Positions 22,601-35,109 of a stretch of DNA of 64,000 nucleotides are shown one piece after another. The position numbers were made by a program, and so were the translations under genes. The stretch is from Gonapodya prolifera JEL478 (lineage: Eukaryota > Monoblepharomycota > Monoblepharidomycetes > Monoblepharidales > Gonapodyaceae): NCBI GenBank assembly GCA_001574975.1, contig KQ965746.1, positions 133,812 through 197,811 on the forward strand. Reading direction: 5' to 3'. The notes below the pieces were generated by a model that saw nothing but the letters and a program-made list of their open reading frames with translations, made no database searches and was not told where the DNA came from. Within the stretch, counting starts at the first letter, position 1. Each line of letters opens with the position of its first letter.

Positions 22601-23719
22601 CTTCGTTGTGTCTTTGGAGGTGGCAAGAGAGTTCGCCGATGCACTTTTTGATGGCGTCATCAAGGAGCTGAAATTGATTAAGCCAGTCGGCAAAGTCCCT
22701 CTCATCAACTTGCGTCAGAACAAAAGACGATAGGACTTCCAGCTTCAGTGCAAAATCAAAGTCAGAAAACATATGCCAAAAGTCAATCACAAACGCAAGG
22801 CAACTAACATGCTTCTTTTGCTGCAAATGTTTGAATACGTATTGAGAACTTTCAAAAATGTACTAGCGGAATATTCTTTTCTCACCATTGACACCATGGC
22901 ATCGAGTCGTTGCTGATACGAAAAGTGAATGAACTCGGGATGAAAACTTTCCAGTAGCACATCCAATTCTTGGGTCATCTCATCTATAGGATTCCCTTGG
23001 TGATGATGCCAATATTGAACGGGATGTTATGGAAGTACCTTTCAAACGCACGAATCGTTCTTTCTTCCAAAGACTTTTAAAAATATCACAGACTCGAGAC
23101 AGAGGCTCAACGGCTCGATGCTCGAGCGTCTTCAGCTAACGTCAGATGATGGAGTAACGCGCAGAAAACCTCAATGCCATTGAATGGCACCCACAATGTC
23201 AAATGTTGCAAGGGCTCCTTTCCGATTGTCCACCATGAGAAGATTAGCTTCCAGGGCTTGCTCGTCTGCCACTCTTCGTCGCGCCCCGGTTAATGGAAAC
23301 GCTTTCAGTGCTTCAGGTGAAGTGAATGTTTCGATGATGGCTTGATGGATTGCTGGCGATCTGGCTGTCGTTTCAAGCTCGGTCAATCGTTGCAGAACGT
23401 GAGCGCGAAGATTCATCCATCTTGACGGCAGTTCTTGGCGCAGAGGCAGGATTATTTCGTCCACTTCAGTCAAAGTGAGGTCTCCCAAGTACTTGGGCTC
23501 GGAGGACTTCGTTGAACGCAGAATGTTTTCAGGGATCATAAGCCCCTGAGAGATTTTCTTCATGTCTTGCGAATGTCCCTTTGCCGTAGAAGAAATGCGG
23601 TCCCATTCGTTTGACGCCTCGTGCAACACCTTCACGACAGCATCGGAGAGTGCGCCGCCGATCTTTTCTAGGTTTGATCCAAATTCGATATCCACCCTCT
23701 GAAATGTCGATCGCTTCAT
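19624..23719 (-). CDS. Large multi-exon coiled-coil protein (possible CCDC180 relative)
   Basis: At least ten exons on the minus strand read out a mostly helical protein of over 1100 residues. It opens MKRSTFQRVDIEFGSNL and contains LTLTEVDEIILPLRQELPSR early, a DEMTQELDVLLESFHPEF segment after a 55-nt intron near 23030, and long heptad regions. It ends ...ATETLSRIL-stop. The early segment, with regular Trp/Leu spacing and a helix like ADEQALEANLLMVDNRKGAL, resembles CCDC180-type proteins, which are linked to cilia; this is a weak impression. Other exons are supported mainly by frame, so exact borders are uncertain. It converges on the BRCT gene (stop codons 124 bp apart). A ciliary role would fit CFAP58 and IFT57 elsewhere in the window but is not shown. 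Confidence 0.6.
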
Positions 23720-23943
23720 GGAGCAGTGAAAAGTCTGATGATGAGTGACGTTCGGTCAGCAAAGCAACATCACACCAACGGGAACTATATATTTGCAGTG
23801 TAAATTCTCTCTGAATTTAGAGAACCGAAATCGTGTGATATATGTAATACCATGTACACTCTTTGGACAACCACTCTATTGCTATGACCGCCCGGAGTGA
23901 TTGTGAGGGAGGTGTGTAAACGGTCATGCAAGAGGTTCATAAA

Positions 23944-25732
23944 TCATTCGAACCCCACCGGGGTCGTCGATTCCTTACGCCCCACGGCCATCACCTTGTA
24001 TATATCACCCATCTGCTCTAGTGCGGTAAGCCTCTCATACTGTGACAACAGATCCTGAGAGACGTGAGAGGACTTGGTTGAGCGAAGCAACGCCATAAGG
24101 CGCTCGCGAATTCCAAGTGAGTGGAGGAATCGGGACTGTGTAACTGGTCCAAACGCGACCGCTTAATGTGCAAGTGGTTCGCAGTCGTTAAAGATAACCA
24201 TTGAAGGAGAAAAAGTTCCTACCATGATCTGAAATGACGTCCTTCATCATTGAATAATCAACGTCAGCGCTCAAATCAGTGGTACCGGGGTTGCTCAAAA
24301 CATCAACAAATTTATGGTCCTTGATGGCCTTTCTCAGTGACCATATCAGAACGAGGGAAATGGCGAGCAATGGCAAATGAGCATACCCTCAAGCTCGCGG
24401 CAGAATGGCGATCGTGTCCGTAATCCATAATAAGTGCACTGCCCCCTTCTTTCTGCACCCTTCGCGCGATTTGATCAATCAAAGCAGCACCCTCCGGACA
24501 AAACTCAATTCGACTACCGATGGAGAGGTTCTTGAAGCGTTCATTGAGAGTGTACGCTGCAGAAGCTGGTGTAGGGTTGGGACTCAACACGTATCTAAAA
24601 TGATATCTGCGAAAAGCAAAGACATGGCAGCGATCAGTAACCACATGAAACAATTAATCTAGATAACGAGAGCGCTAACTCTTACGGTGAAGTGTCAGAT
24701 TCATCAACGTCTATCATGATTTCTCGCCAGCCGTTGGGGGTAAGCTGAAATAAGAAACACTCGGTCAGCGCAAAAAAAGCGTCTACTTCTTCCACTCCCA
24801 CCTCAAATCGGTGAATCGGAAGGGCGTCGAAGAACTCGTGAGCAATCGTAATTGTTGGAACACCTCATTGCGCAGAGACACGTCCATTCAGCTACCTGTC
24901 ATCTGCAAACTCGAGCTGAGGTTCTCACCTTCGGGAACCTCAACAAAACTTCCCCACCACGCGACTTCTATCCCATCCTGTCTCACGCCTTTCAGCGGTC
25001 CCTCAAAGCCAATGTCTTTATGATCTTTGCTGGTATCAGAAGTTTCAAGGTGACCATCGGCGACCAGCTTTCGAGCTTGCATTGATCGCATAGAAGGGCC
25101 CGCTTCAACAAGGTGGACTGTTTCGATACAAGAGTGGAAAGCCGCAAAATTTGTGGATGTCTGCTCAAAGTGAACCCAATGAGGTTAACATGATCATGAC
25201 ACAGTATTGAATCCAACTGGGAAGCGCACTCCCGTGGAGAAATAAGATGATTTACCCTCAAAACATCGTTCATAAGCGTCCCTCTTCCTGGCCCAAGTTC
25301 TAGAATGTTGAATCTTGATGGTTTGCCGAGACTCTCCCATTGCGTGACAAGCCACACGCCAACGCATTCTCCAAACATTTGAGAGATTTCTGGGGATGTG
25401 ACAAAATCGCCTTTTTTGCCGAAAACGTCTCCCTGCATGTAGTAGCCTCCAGACGGGTTCGTGAGAGAGAATCTCATGAACTGTGCTACTGAGCGTGGGC
25501 CCGAAATGCGGATCGTGTCCTTCAAAATTTTTGTGAGAGGTGTCTCGTGCTCCTTCGAGGGCGAGTTGTGCGGAGTTGTGTCTTGGTGGAATGTTTCGGG
25601 GTGAGATGTGTTCGATTTTGTCCGGGATTGATTGAAGGGCACGAAGCATGAGTATGTAGGCGTCCTGAGATGTGGGTAACGTAGACATCGTGTTTCATTT
25701 CGCCATAGGTGGGAGGAAGGAAGGATTCGCAT
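23944..25732 (-). CDS. NDUFAF7: NDUFAF7, mitochondrial protein-arginine methyltransferase for complex I assembly
   Basis: SAM-dependent methyltransferase (MidA family) that dimethylates an arginine of the NDUFS2 subunit during early complex I assembly in the mitochondrial matrix. The N-terminus chosen at 25732 (MRILPSSHLWRNETRCLRYP) is basic and hydroxylated, like a targeting peptide. Visible family blocks: LTNPSGGYYMQGDVFGKKGDF, TSPEISQMFGECVGVW, the SAM-binding ILELGPGRGTLMNDVLR, VHLVEAGPSMR, AHEFFDALPIHRFE, GWREIMIDVDES, IMDYGHDR, DLSADVDYSMM and FGPVTQSRFLHSLGIRERL. The protein is interrupted by several short introns and ends VGFE-stop. The start codon lies only 59 bp from the divergent TRM82 gene. 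Presence implies a conventional complex I. Confidence 0.93.
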
Positions 25733-25791
25733 CGGTCGAGGCTCGAGCACAAAACTGAGGACGGAAACATTCTCTTCTGCTTCGGTCAACC
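25733..25791. promoter_or_regulatory. Shared divergent promoter, NDUFAF7 / TRM82
   Basis: Only 59 bases separate the opposed start codons, so transcription start sites of one gene probably lie inside the other. No individual site is recognised. Confidence 0.5.
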
Positions 25792-27554
25792 ATGTTTCAT
25801 AGAATTCTCCATCATCGAACGAGGGATCTCTTGGCGCTGGTGGAAGGTGGACGCTTTGCTGTGATCAATCCTAGGTGACTAATTGTTTGCGGATCTGGAT
25901 GATTTTGCTCCCCCTGCGAGACCCATTCCATCTTTCTTTGACAGCACAAATGAGATTATCCTCGCACCGAAAACGTGTCTTGAGGCTTCGGAAAAATCCA
26001 ATGTCGTGATTAAATCTCCTCTGGATGATTCTGAGTTCCACAAGCAGCCTGTTCGAGCAATTGCTTGGGCCCCAGAAGAGCCGTTTCTTGTGACAATCGG
26101 GGAAGAGAAGATTCTCAAACTGTGGAACATAGAAAGTGGAACGTGTCTCGGATCTTGGTGCGGAGTCTGTTGTTGAAACGTCAACCAATTCAGTTCTCAA
26201 GGAACTATGCTGCCAGTTCGTTGGAAAAGCGAATCAACGCAGTTGTGTTCTCCAGAGACGGGAGCAAAATTCTCATAGCCGACAAGTTTGGCGATGTTTT
26301 TGAGTAAGTGTGCGCCTGACTGTTCCGCATTACCTGTGTTCCTCGAATCTTTTCAAAAAAGGGTTGCTGTCAACGAACAAACCATCTCAGATGCTCCACC
26401 GAAACTTCTTCTCGGGCATATATCGATGCTTACGGACATTGTGCGTGCTCTAGCGCCGCAATGGTTTTGCGACAATCATGTTTTCAATTGCTCTTGCACC
26501 GAACTCCCTAGTGTACGTCGGTGGACGATCGCTTCATAATAACAGCCGATCGGGATGACCACGTCCGCGTGACTCACTATCCTCGTACACACGTCATTCT
26601 GAATTGGTGCCTGGGCCATACTCAGTGAGGTTTGCGGTTACTTTGTCACAAGGTTGCCCCTCCTCTCACTGACTGAATGGGAAAGATTTATTTCTCAGAT
26701 CCAACTACTACCGAACTTTCCCGACTACCTCCTCTCTGCCGGTGGTGATGACACTCTTCTTTTGTGGAAATGGCCGACAGCACAACTCGTGCAAACAGTT
26801 CAGCTGGAGGGTGTGGTCTCCTCTCTTGTGAGTCCATTGCGCCTGTGGGCAGGAACGCTTCATTCCGAATTTTCACTGCTAACGAACATCTTGTGTTGGG
26901 TCAGGCCACGAATCCTTCAAGCGTATCTGAACAATCCACCGTTTCGTCACTTCGCGTGTCTGCCAACGGATCTTGCATTGTCCTTTTATGTGAAGAGTAC
27001 GTCAGTGTGAAAAACGACCGCAGAATAATAACTTACCAACTGGTCGCTCAGCTTACGACACGTCGTTGTTTATACCGTTGCTGTGTTGAACGGGACACCT
27101 CATGTCTCGTTCAGCCGCACTGTAGAGCTCCGCGCACAACCGCTGGATGCAACCTTTTCGAATGACGGGAACTTGTATGTGAGTCTCGTGGAGGGAAACG
27201 GTGTTGATGTATTGAAGTGGAATGACACCAACGAAGTAAGGGCAAAGTTGTTCATTAAATTTGGTTTTTTGACTAATACCCCTAAAACATCGATCTCCAC
27301 CTGTTGTCATCCAAAATCTCCCCCCACATTATCCATTCTGTGAGAAATCTGCACCGTTGTCGCACTCGACGATTGGGCTTGATTTAGGCACGCTTGGATG
27401 GAAGGAGAAGTACGACCTCTTTCCTACAGGGAAATGGCGGAAAGAATTTGATTATGGAAACGAAGAAGGTGAAGGGGATCGTGACGATTCAGGAGAGGAG
27501 GAAGGCGCTGATGCAGAGGAGAAGGGAAAGAAGAAGAAGAAGACAAAACGATAA
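25792..27554 (+). CDS. TRM82: tRNA (guanine-N7) methyltransferase non-catalytic subunit, WD40 (Trm82/WDR4)
   Basis: WD-repeat partner of Trm8/METTL1, forming the enzyme that makes m7G46 in the tRNA variable loop. Blocks typical of the family: VRAIAWAPEEPFLVTIGEEKI, RINAVVFSRDGSKILIADKFGDVF (the hallmark ADK.GDV motif), LLGHISMLTDIV, the ITADRDDHVRVTHYPR strand, LGHT, and LPNFPDYLLSAGGDDTLLLW. The C-terminus is a lysine-rich tail (KKKKKTKR). It is spread over several exons. The first codons are uncertain: the ATG at 25792 gives a hydrophilic start with GGRFAV, but the junction to the next block (FADLDDFAPPARP) lacks a clean splice pair. Its stop is only 21 bp from the convergent SEC6 stop. Confidence 0.88.
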
Positions 27555-27575
27555 TATTTACATGGAGGTATACTA

Positions 27576-30204
27576 CTAATTGGTCCCAATCTTCGCAAAT
27601 ATCGATGAACTACCGTCACCAGTCAACTTCTGTCCGGCCATTTTCTCCTTAAGATCCGCCATTGTTTCTCTTACGGCTGACTTCTCAAGATCGTCACGAC
27701 GGTTCAGCACGTCCTCCACATATTGCAGTGGAATGTCCGGATACGCTTTCACCAAACTGTACAAATCCAGAAATACCATCCGAGGGCTGCTCCCGATTAC
27801 CAAGTTCACCTTATAAACGGGCTCAAAACTGGCTTTAACTCGCTTTGCGGATTTATAGCGAGAGAAGAGCGCAACAGCGGCGTCTATGTCGGTTTTCATC
27901 TTGTCCATGGCAACTCCAGACCGAAACCTGGCGTTTCTGTTCCTAAGAGCCTCAAGGTAACTGACAACAAATCTCTCCATCAGATCACTCATCAACTTGT
28001 TGAATAGATACTCAACAAGATGCGCTTGGAAGTCATCACAATAGTCCTCCAAAGTCCCCAAAATGACGTCAAACAATGGCTCGTCGTACCATGCCGGGCA
28101 AAAGAGATGGGCAACAGCTGGCTTCAAGTCCAGGACAACGATGTCGATCAACATCGCACTGACACGCTTGGAGACTTTGATAAATCCTTCCAAAGACTGA
28201 TTGAGGACGTCCGTTATTTTCTGGCGGAAAGCATCAGAAGCCTCATCGTCCATCCGTTTGATGATAGTCTCTGCGAATTCTGTCGACTTCAAAAAGTCAT
28301 TTGATAGGGCCATGAGATATTCCGGTAATCCTTTGGTACATTCGTCCGGCTTTGTTGTGAGAACGCTGAACTCCTTCTCCGCCAATCCGGACCACTGCTC
28401 CTGATATTCATCAAGCGCCTTCCCACACTCCTTGATGACATCCAGAAGGAGTTTTCCTCGGTCAGTGTTCACTACAATGTCGATCTGCTGGTTAATCATC
28501 TGGAACATAATTACACCAGCCGACATATTGTAGGAACCATTGTTCTCCTCAGGTGGATCTTGTCGAGTTGTAAACGCTCGTGTTTCCGTCGTCATAAGAT
28601 TTCGACGCCATTCCGAGAATTTATTTCGGGTCAGATTCACGTATTCTCCGAGCATGGCATCCTCCTTCCCGTCCAGCAGGTGTGGCTCCAAAAGCTCTTC
28701 GGTAACACCAAGTCGACCTCGCATTTCCTCTTGATAGTGACCAACCCAAGCTTGAAGCTTGAGGATCCCACCGGCATCAAGGGAGGAAAGTGGCATTCGA
28801 TTCACCCGCTCATAGACATTTTGATGATATCGAATGACATAAAAGTTGAAAATTCCCCATTTCTTTGGGAAACGGGGCATGAGCTCGTCGTAGACGACAG
28901 CGAGATCGTCCACGACGAAGTCTAGAGCGTCCAAGACTGCAAAAATGTCCCTCGAGTCAACATTAGCAAGCATTTTCTGGAAACGCTTTGCTATAGATTC
29001 CTGGACCTCCTCTTTAAAACGGCTAAGATACGATTTCGGTTTCCTCCGGGCTTGAAGTCGTGAGGATCCATCCATTGGGCCTTTGTCAGGTATTGCGTTC
29101 AGAGAGCTAACATATTCGTCCATACGCTCCTCTGTCTCGATAACCTTTGCCAGGCGGACTACTGCGGCACGTTGCCCATTCAGGACCAAGGGCAAAAGAT
29201 TGCGAGAGAGGTAAAATATGTAATCGGTGAACTCATCCATGACCGCCTCAAACCGTTTGAAGTATTGCTTAAGTTTCATTTAATAATCAAAGGATCAGCA
29301 ATGAGTGCAGGGGCCGACACCAGAAAAAGTTGTGGCTGACCTGTAGAGTAATGACAACATCTGTGGACGAGCTTCTCGATTTCTCCATGGTTTCATCCCT
29401 GAACTGCTCAAGCTGGAAGAGAGTGTGATGCACAAAGAGAAGATTATCCGAAGGCCCCAGGGAAACGGATTTATCTTCGTCCAGCATCTTTTTGACTCGT
29501 CCAATCTGATTTGTCAGTTGTTGAAATTGTTCCACGATCTCCATCGTAGCGGTGAAGTTTCTGTGCGTTCGTGAAAGCTTTTGAATGTGGTCAGCGAGAT
29601 TTAAATTCGATGCTTCCAGAAGAATCACAAAGAATGATACCTTACGGATTTTGCCGTAGTTTTGAATCATTGTCTGCGAGGTGCTGCAAAGGGTATCAAT
29701 CGTCTGAAGATTCCCGCGAATCACTTGGTATTCATCTTTTGCATGACCCAGCAGATTCATTCCACTAACGAGCACTTAGGTTGAGTAGGAAGTTCGTTAC
29801 GGTTCGCCAGGCAATGGAACTAACCGCTGGGCATCATCAAGTTGCGTTTGCACAGCAGCCTTCAGTTGCGCTTCCAGAGAAGCTTTCTCTGCGCCGAACT
29901 GTCATGACCAGAGAATCTCGGTGATTGTGCATGACAATTGGACGATCTCGAGGGCCCCACCTTTTGGCGATAGACATTGAGCTTCAAGAGGTCATCTGGG
30001 TGCCGAAAACTTGCATAACGAGAGAATAAAAAGTGCTCTAGCGTGCTCAGATATGTGTAATCGCCACATACAGTTCAGAAACCCTTTGGATGGCTACACC
30101 CATGCAGAGAGACCGTAAATCATCCTGGATGTTTATTCTCCGTTATAGTTTCTCTCACCAAGCTCATTCGCATCCGCCAGTGCCCGGTTTCCCGCTCCAT
30201 CCAT
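27576..30204 (-). CDS. SEC6: Exocyst complex subunit Sec6 (EXOC3)
   Basis: Subunit of the octameric exocyst that tethers secretory vesicles to the plasma membrane, important for polarised growth. The start MDGAGNRALADANEL is followed by small exons (FLFSRYASFRHPDDLLKLNVYRQ; GAEKASLEAQLKAAVQTQLD; GMNLLGHAKDEYQVIRGNLQ). Then comes one 567-codon exon (27576-29279) with the classic Sec6 C-terminal helical bundles, including WGIFNFYVIRYHQNVYERVN, LQAWVGHYQEEM and VFLDLYSLVKAYPDIPLQYV. Total length near 750 residues fits the family. It lies tandem to, and 71 bp downstream of, the TFIIIC-type gene, and converges with TRM82. Confidence 0.95.
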
Positions 30205-30275
30205 GGCAGATCTGGAAACGGCGAGCACAGGAGGACAGACACCAGAACTTGACGCCCTGAGGCCTCTTAATCAAT

Positions 30276-33200
30276 TCATTTTTGAAATCTACAACCACAG
30301 TATATGCATTGATTGAAAACCCTCCGTAAATTTGATATCAGTCCAGAAGACTCAGGTTCGTCATCTATGAGAACCTTGCTGCGACATCCATAGCACGACA
30401 CCACCGTAGAACGGCCAATGACTCGCAATGTGACGGAACATCGATCTGTGGAAAACGCACAATGAATCAGTACGCTTCTCAGAATTTCACATACTAGTAG
30501 GATTCGAACCCCAAACATGGCCCAGATTACAAGTCGCTTTCCATGGACTTAGGAGCTCGATGGGGTTCTTGCACGCAGGACAGTCTTCAAGAGACATAAC
30601 GAGCTCCACGTTGGTATCACCGGTGGCAAGCCTTTCAAAGTTCCGAGCTCCTGCCCCATTGGAGGCAAAGCTGGCTTCTTTCGCACTCCGTGACACGATC
30701 GCAGCTGCGAGAGATCTGGCACTCTCGGGTAGTCCAACGATATCTCGAAACACTGTAAGGGCAAGAGAACAAGCAACCTGCGCAGTCGACAAAAATCTAT
30801 CTGGAAAGGCATCATCAGTGAAGCTCCCCCTGGCCTAAAACCACAAAGGAACACACCGTCAATGGGAGGTGTGTCATCTACACATGCGATCAGCAATGCA
30901 ATCATGCCTTTAATGTGATGTGTTGCCAGAAGTTTCAGATTTGTGGCCACCCTTTCAGAACTTCCCGCAGGGTCAAGGTCCTGAGCATATTGATTAAACA
31001 TCCAATTGGCTTTTGAAAACCAGTAACGGAGCACGCACCTTCATTGCAATGAGGAATAAATTTGTCAGTCGTAAAGAGTTAGCCCAAGTGGAGCGATACC
31101 AGTAGCTGTTACATTGACGTAACCTCACCACGCCAACGAAATCGTGTAAGTACCATACGATTCAGACAGATAGACAGATACACCCTTTCTCACCCATCAT
31201 CGCTGCTTATCGAAAGGTTCTGAAAGGTGGAGTGCTCGCCCGATTGGAAAATATAGTGATTTTTTAGGGCCTGAAGAGTGACAGTGTAGAAAGCCCAAAC
31301 CCTTTCGACGAGTTTGGCTTCGTAGAGCAAGTCGATGTAAGAAAAAAAGTCCCAAAGCACCGCCCATGAAGTCTGTATATCCACTGGTGGCGATCCGTCG
31401 GCAATTTCAAAACGACGGGTGGCAAATCGATTGCTTACACAAATCTGGCTCCCGCAGAGCTTCAATTATATGTGCAATGATGCCGGCTTCTACAAAATCA
31501 TCGGAAAGTTCGACGGCAGGAAGAAATGCTAAGTATGACACATTAGTTTTCGCAGTCTTGTAGTCAAGGTCTGTCGTAGATACAATCCTTTAAAAACATT
31601 TCACGCAATGAGTAAACGAGCGATCCAATATATAGGAGCAGCCCTTACTTGTAGTGAACAGCGTCAATGATTCCAACATTCGACCCACCGACACCGAAGT
31701 ACCTCGGTTGTCTTGCCATGTCCCATACATCCTTCGCAAGAGGGCCAACATCGATCCCGTCAGGTCCATTTGCAGGATCGTCGCCTGCCTCATCATCTTC
31801 TTCGTCATCCCCTGTGGTTGAGACGGAGATGCAACGACGGGCAAAAGGAATGGAATTGTCAAGAATAGCTTCAGGATGAGTAGCAGACCGAGGAGTGACT
31901 AAAAGTACTCGTGCGTCATGAGTATAGCAGCGGAGGGTCGATCTATCCACAGTCCGTGCGATGCCTGTGGCGTGATCAAACATCATCAGGTTCATCGCGA
32001 ACTTCTGACTGAGCAGAATCGTCACCTGCCACCCCCCCGTTTGCGGGCAGCGCAACATGAGCTTCAGACAAAATATCTCCGTGCACTGTCACGATTTGTG
32101 CGCAGGGTCCCTTTGTCACAATCGCGGGACTGACGTGGTCATATGTTCCCTGAGATACAGTGATAATGAGCGTGAAGCGGCTTTCTGCAGTGAAACAAGC
32201 AATGAGACCCACAAAGCGATCCAGAAATGAGACAGATCCCGGTGGCGATGAGCTCTTTGTTGGAATGAGTATTCTTCCGGTCTCTTTGAGCTCTCCAGTG
32301 GCTGGTTCAAAGGTCATGGCAAGCACGAACGAGGAACCATCCGAGGTGGATACAAGAAGCTGTGCATGTGCTTTGGAATAAGTTTTCAAGTACGTGTCAA
32401 CGTGGAGTCGAATGCATTCAGGAGCCTCACATGTTCGAGTAACATCATCGAAAGAATGCTTTGACCACCGAAGGCTCGTTATCCAGCCACCAAATCCGGT
32501 AGAGACACACGATAAAGTAACTGAGGACGGGCGGGGGACAAATCTACCTCCAGTCGGCGGATTACGTGGGGGAAGGAGTGGCACAAGAGCTTCGCTATTC
32601 ACCGCCAATGTGTGATAGTGCCTTCCTTATTCCCACACGATATAAACGAAATCTCTTCAAATAGAGGAGACCATGAAATGCCTGCCGTATGACTTGAATC
32701 GTCGTGGGGCACTTCAATTGAAGAGTTGAAAAAACACGTACACATAGTCTCGATCTTGTCCAGTGTAACTTGGGAGGTTCTTTCAAAGTGTTCCAACAGA
32801 GAGTCCGAAATATCCAAAAGCTGGAGACAGTCAGAATTGCGTCCGCAGGAGTCATTATCGTCGTCGTCGTTTATGTCAACATACCGGAACCCAGTCCCCA
32901 GAGAACGGATCCCCTGGGGGATGATATACAACCACACCGTGAGAAATTGACAAAATCGCAATCAATGTTCTGGATCATAGAAATGTGGTGTTTATACGGT
33001 TTCCAATGAACAACGAACAACACCAACACCAACCCGCCAAATCGTCCGACACCAAGCGGGCTCCAGCACGCCATGCGAACACCATCTTCGAGAAAATCAG
33101 CGGATCTAAGAAACATTTCTTTAATGGTTGAAAGTGAGGCCAGACAAGTCATTGTGACTGTGCTCGTCGCGAACCTACCGTGGCCTCCAGGAGCCAGGTT

Positions 33201-33442
33201 TTGACGATTTTGCCATGGATCAGGGGGTTGTATGTTAGCAAGTAGCATTTTGATTCGGCCCGAGACCCATGTCGGCGTCTGATGAAGCGAGGTGAGTAAC
33301 ATGAACTCGGTCTTTCTGGATCAAGAGCACGAACCAAAATGTGGACTCCTTTTGCGGTGGCAACTGCAAACTGGTTCAGTCCTGAGCGCGAAACGCTATC
33401 AAGAAGCACCGGCGGAGCTGGGAGCTTGTGAATCTTCTCCAT
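30276..33442 (-). CDS. GTF3C4: TFIIIC subunit of the TFIIIC90/GTF3C4 type
   Basis: Component of the Pol III factor TFIIIC that recognises internal promoters of tRNA genes. The N-terminus (MEKIHKLPAPPVLL ... GLNQFAVATAKGVHIL) begins a WD40-like propeller with HFISCGNKEGTITHW-type blades, and the centre is a long beta-rich region (GGWITSLRWSKHSFDD, LLVSTSDGSSFVLAM). The C-terminus has a zinc module: CPAC, then CNLGH, then RCSVTL after an intron, then VVSCYGC and a final CIYCGC, matching the zf-TFIIIC type. There are at least eight exons. The assignment rests on the propeller plus zinc-module order; identity as the 90-kDa subunit is likely but not certain. Head-to-head with TFG. Confidence 0.75.
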
Positions 33443-33534
33443 CAACTCCACTTAAAGAGTGACCAAAGGATGTGTCACCACAGCCGGCAGAATCTTCAGC
33501 TTCACGTCTTTTGACGAAACGGGTTCATTTGGAG
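33443..33534. promoter_or_regulatory. Shared divergent promoter, TFIIIC subunit / TFG
   Basis: 92 bases between opposed start codons. A longer TFG reading frame extends upstream without an ATG, so the TFG leader may overlap the other gene's 5' end. No site is recognised. Confidence 0.5.
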
Positions 33535-34715
33535 ATGTCCGCTTCAAGATATCAGCAGCCGACGTCCATTGTCCTGAAAGCCACGTACCGTGGAGAGGTG
33601 AGGGCTGTTTCGGAGCATCACACCTTTGCGACAGATCCCACAATCATTCGAAACCCCTCTGAAATCAGACGAAGCGTGTCACTCTTTCCCGCGTTCCCAG
33701 CGAGCTGTCATTCGACGATTTAATTCTCACCGTGCAACGCATTTTCAAAATCGCACCAACCGATGGGTTAGCGATTCGATATTTTGACGACGAGGGAACG
33801 CTGGTTCTTTGTGAAAGTGACGTGGACGTATCCCATGCTCTTTCCATTTCTCATTTACTCAAGGTGTGTTGGTGTTTGTTTGCCTGTGCCAATGAATAAT
33901 TCACCACGATCATTGTCTTAAAGATTAACGTGACGAACAAGCGAGATCAGGAAAGCAGTGAAAGCGTGTATGCAATTCGAAAGGGTCTAGAAAAGCTGAA
34001 AGACGATGTGGAGGCACTTTTGCGGGCACTGCCAGAGAAGCTCGAGGAAGGAAGGCCTGGCAGTGCTGCAGGTCAATCAGGTACCTGAAGAAAATATCCG
34101 TCATGGAATGCTTTGGCTTCTGACGTCGACGTTTCATCGATAGGCTCCACTGGCCCGAAACCGGGAGCTCCCGACCCACCCAAACCAAAAGTGGCCAACC
34201 AACTGTCGAAAGATGATTATGGTGGGTCAAATTTTGGATAAATCTTCATGTTATTCTCAACCGCAAATGCGTTTTGAGCAGAGCTGCTGACCACCAATGC
34301 CTCGAAACCCCGACCGGCCCCCGAACCCCCCCAACCCAAACCGGCAGTCAATTACAATGCGGCCCTCCAACCACCATCTTCATCCATGATGGACATATCG
34401 TCTCCAATGACTCCCAGGGCTCCAACATATACTCCAGTTCCAACGTCACTTGCCCAGCCGCCAGGCACGTCCCCACAACTCTACGCCTCCGCACCTGCTG
34501 GTCCACCACCACCACAGAATTTGCAGCAGCAGTACTACGCCCAGAGCCTGCCTCCCTCTCAACAACAGCCGCCCGCTGCGCAACCCCAATCATCGTATCC
34601 ACCCATGCCTCAACCTCCGCAGCAATATCATCAACAAGTACAACAGCATCAACAATATTCCTACCCGCAGCAACCCTATGGTCAGCAGTACTATGGTCCA
34701 GGATACCAACAGTGA
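33535..34715 (+). CDS. TFG: TFG-like protein (PB1 domain, coiled coil, P/Q-rich tail)
   Basis: TFG organises the ER-exit-site / ERGIC interface and COPII carriers in animals. Exons 33535-33597, 33669-33863, 33924-34080, 34144-34221, 34282-34715 give 308 residues. Residues 1-90 form a PB1 domain: basic strand SIVLKATYRGE, ELSFDDLILTVQRIF, and the acidic OPCA-type loop IRYFDDEGTLVLCESDVDVSHAL. A short coiled coil follows (AIRKGLEKLKDDVEALLRALPE), then a Pro/Gln/Tyr-rich disordered tail ending GQQYYGPGYQQ. Order and length match TFG rather than other PB1 proteins. SEC31, whose carriers TFG organises, lies 22 kb away but there is no sign of linkage in function by position. Confidence 0.85.
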
Positions 34716-35109
34716 GATTTACGAAAAAGGAGAAGTCCAATGGTTCAGAACCATCAATCTAAAAATTGCTTTGCTGTACAATTGTACAATGATGACAATC
34801 ATATAATACGATTGGAGTGTTATTGATTGAAGCGAAGTGAAAAGAATCAAATCCGTTCTTGGGAGGGAACCAGCCGCAAGCCCCCGCAACCAGGGACAAT
34901 TTCGAAAGAAAATCATTTTTCGACATCGTTGGCCTCGGTTCTAGCGAGGACGGTCCCATCGTCGTTGAGAGAATCGCTAAAAGACTGTTTCTTTGCGCAC
35001 GGTCCATGTGACCACAGCACCCTGCTTTTTTTAGAATAGTGTGTGTCCGATTTCGCATTCTACCGACACTTGAAACCCTCGCAAAAACCCTAACCCTGGT
35101 CAACCCACC
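34716..35109. other. Intergenic region, TFG to BET bromodomain gene
   Basis: About 390 bases between two co-directional genes. It should hold the TFG 3' end and the BET promoter. ORFs across it are short and unsupported. Confidence 0.6.

Noticed and set aside
30500-30510. Perfect tRNA B-box-like sequence (GGTTCGAATCC on the minus strand)
   Set aside because: It lies in the coding sequence of the TFIIIC-type gene, just after CNLGHVWG. Flanking bases do not form T- or anticodon stems and no A box fits, so it is not a tRNA gene; the match is amusing but probably chance.
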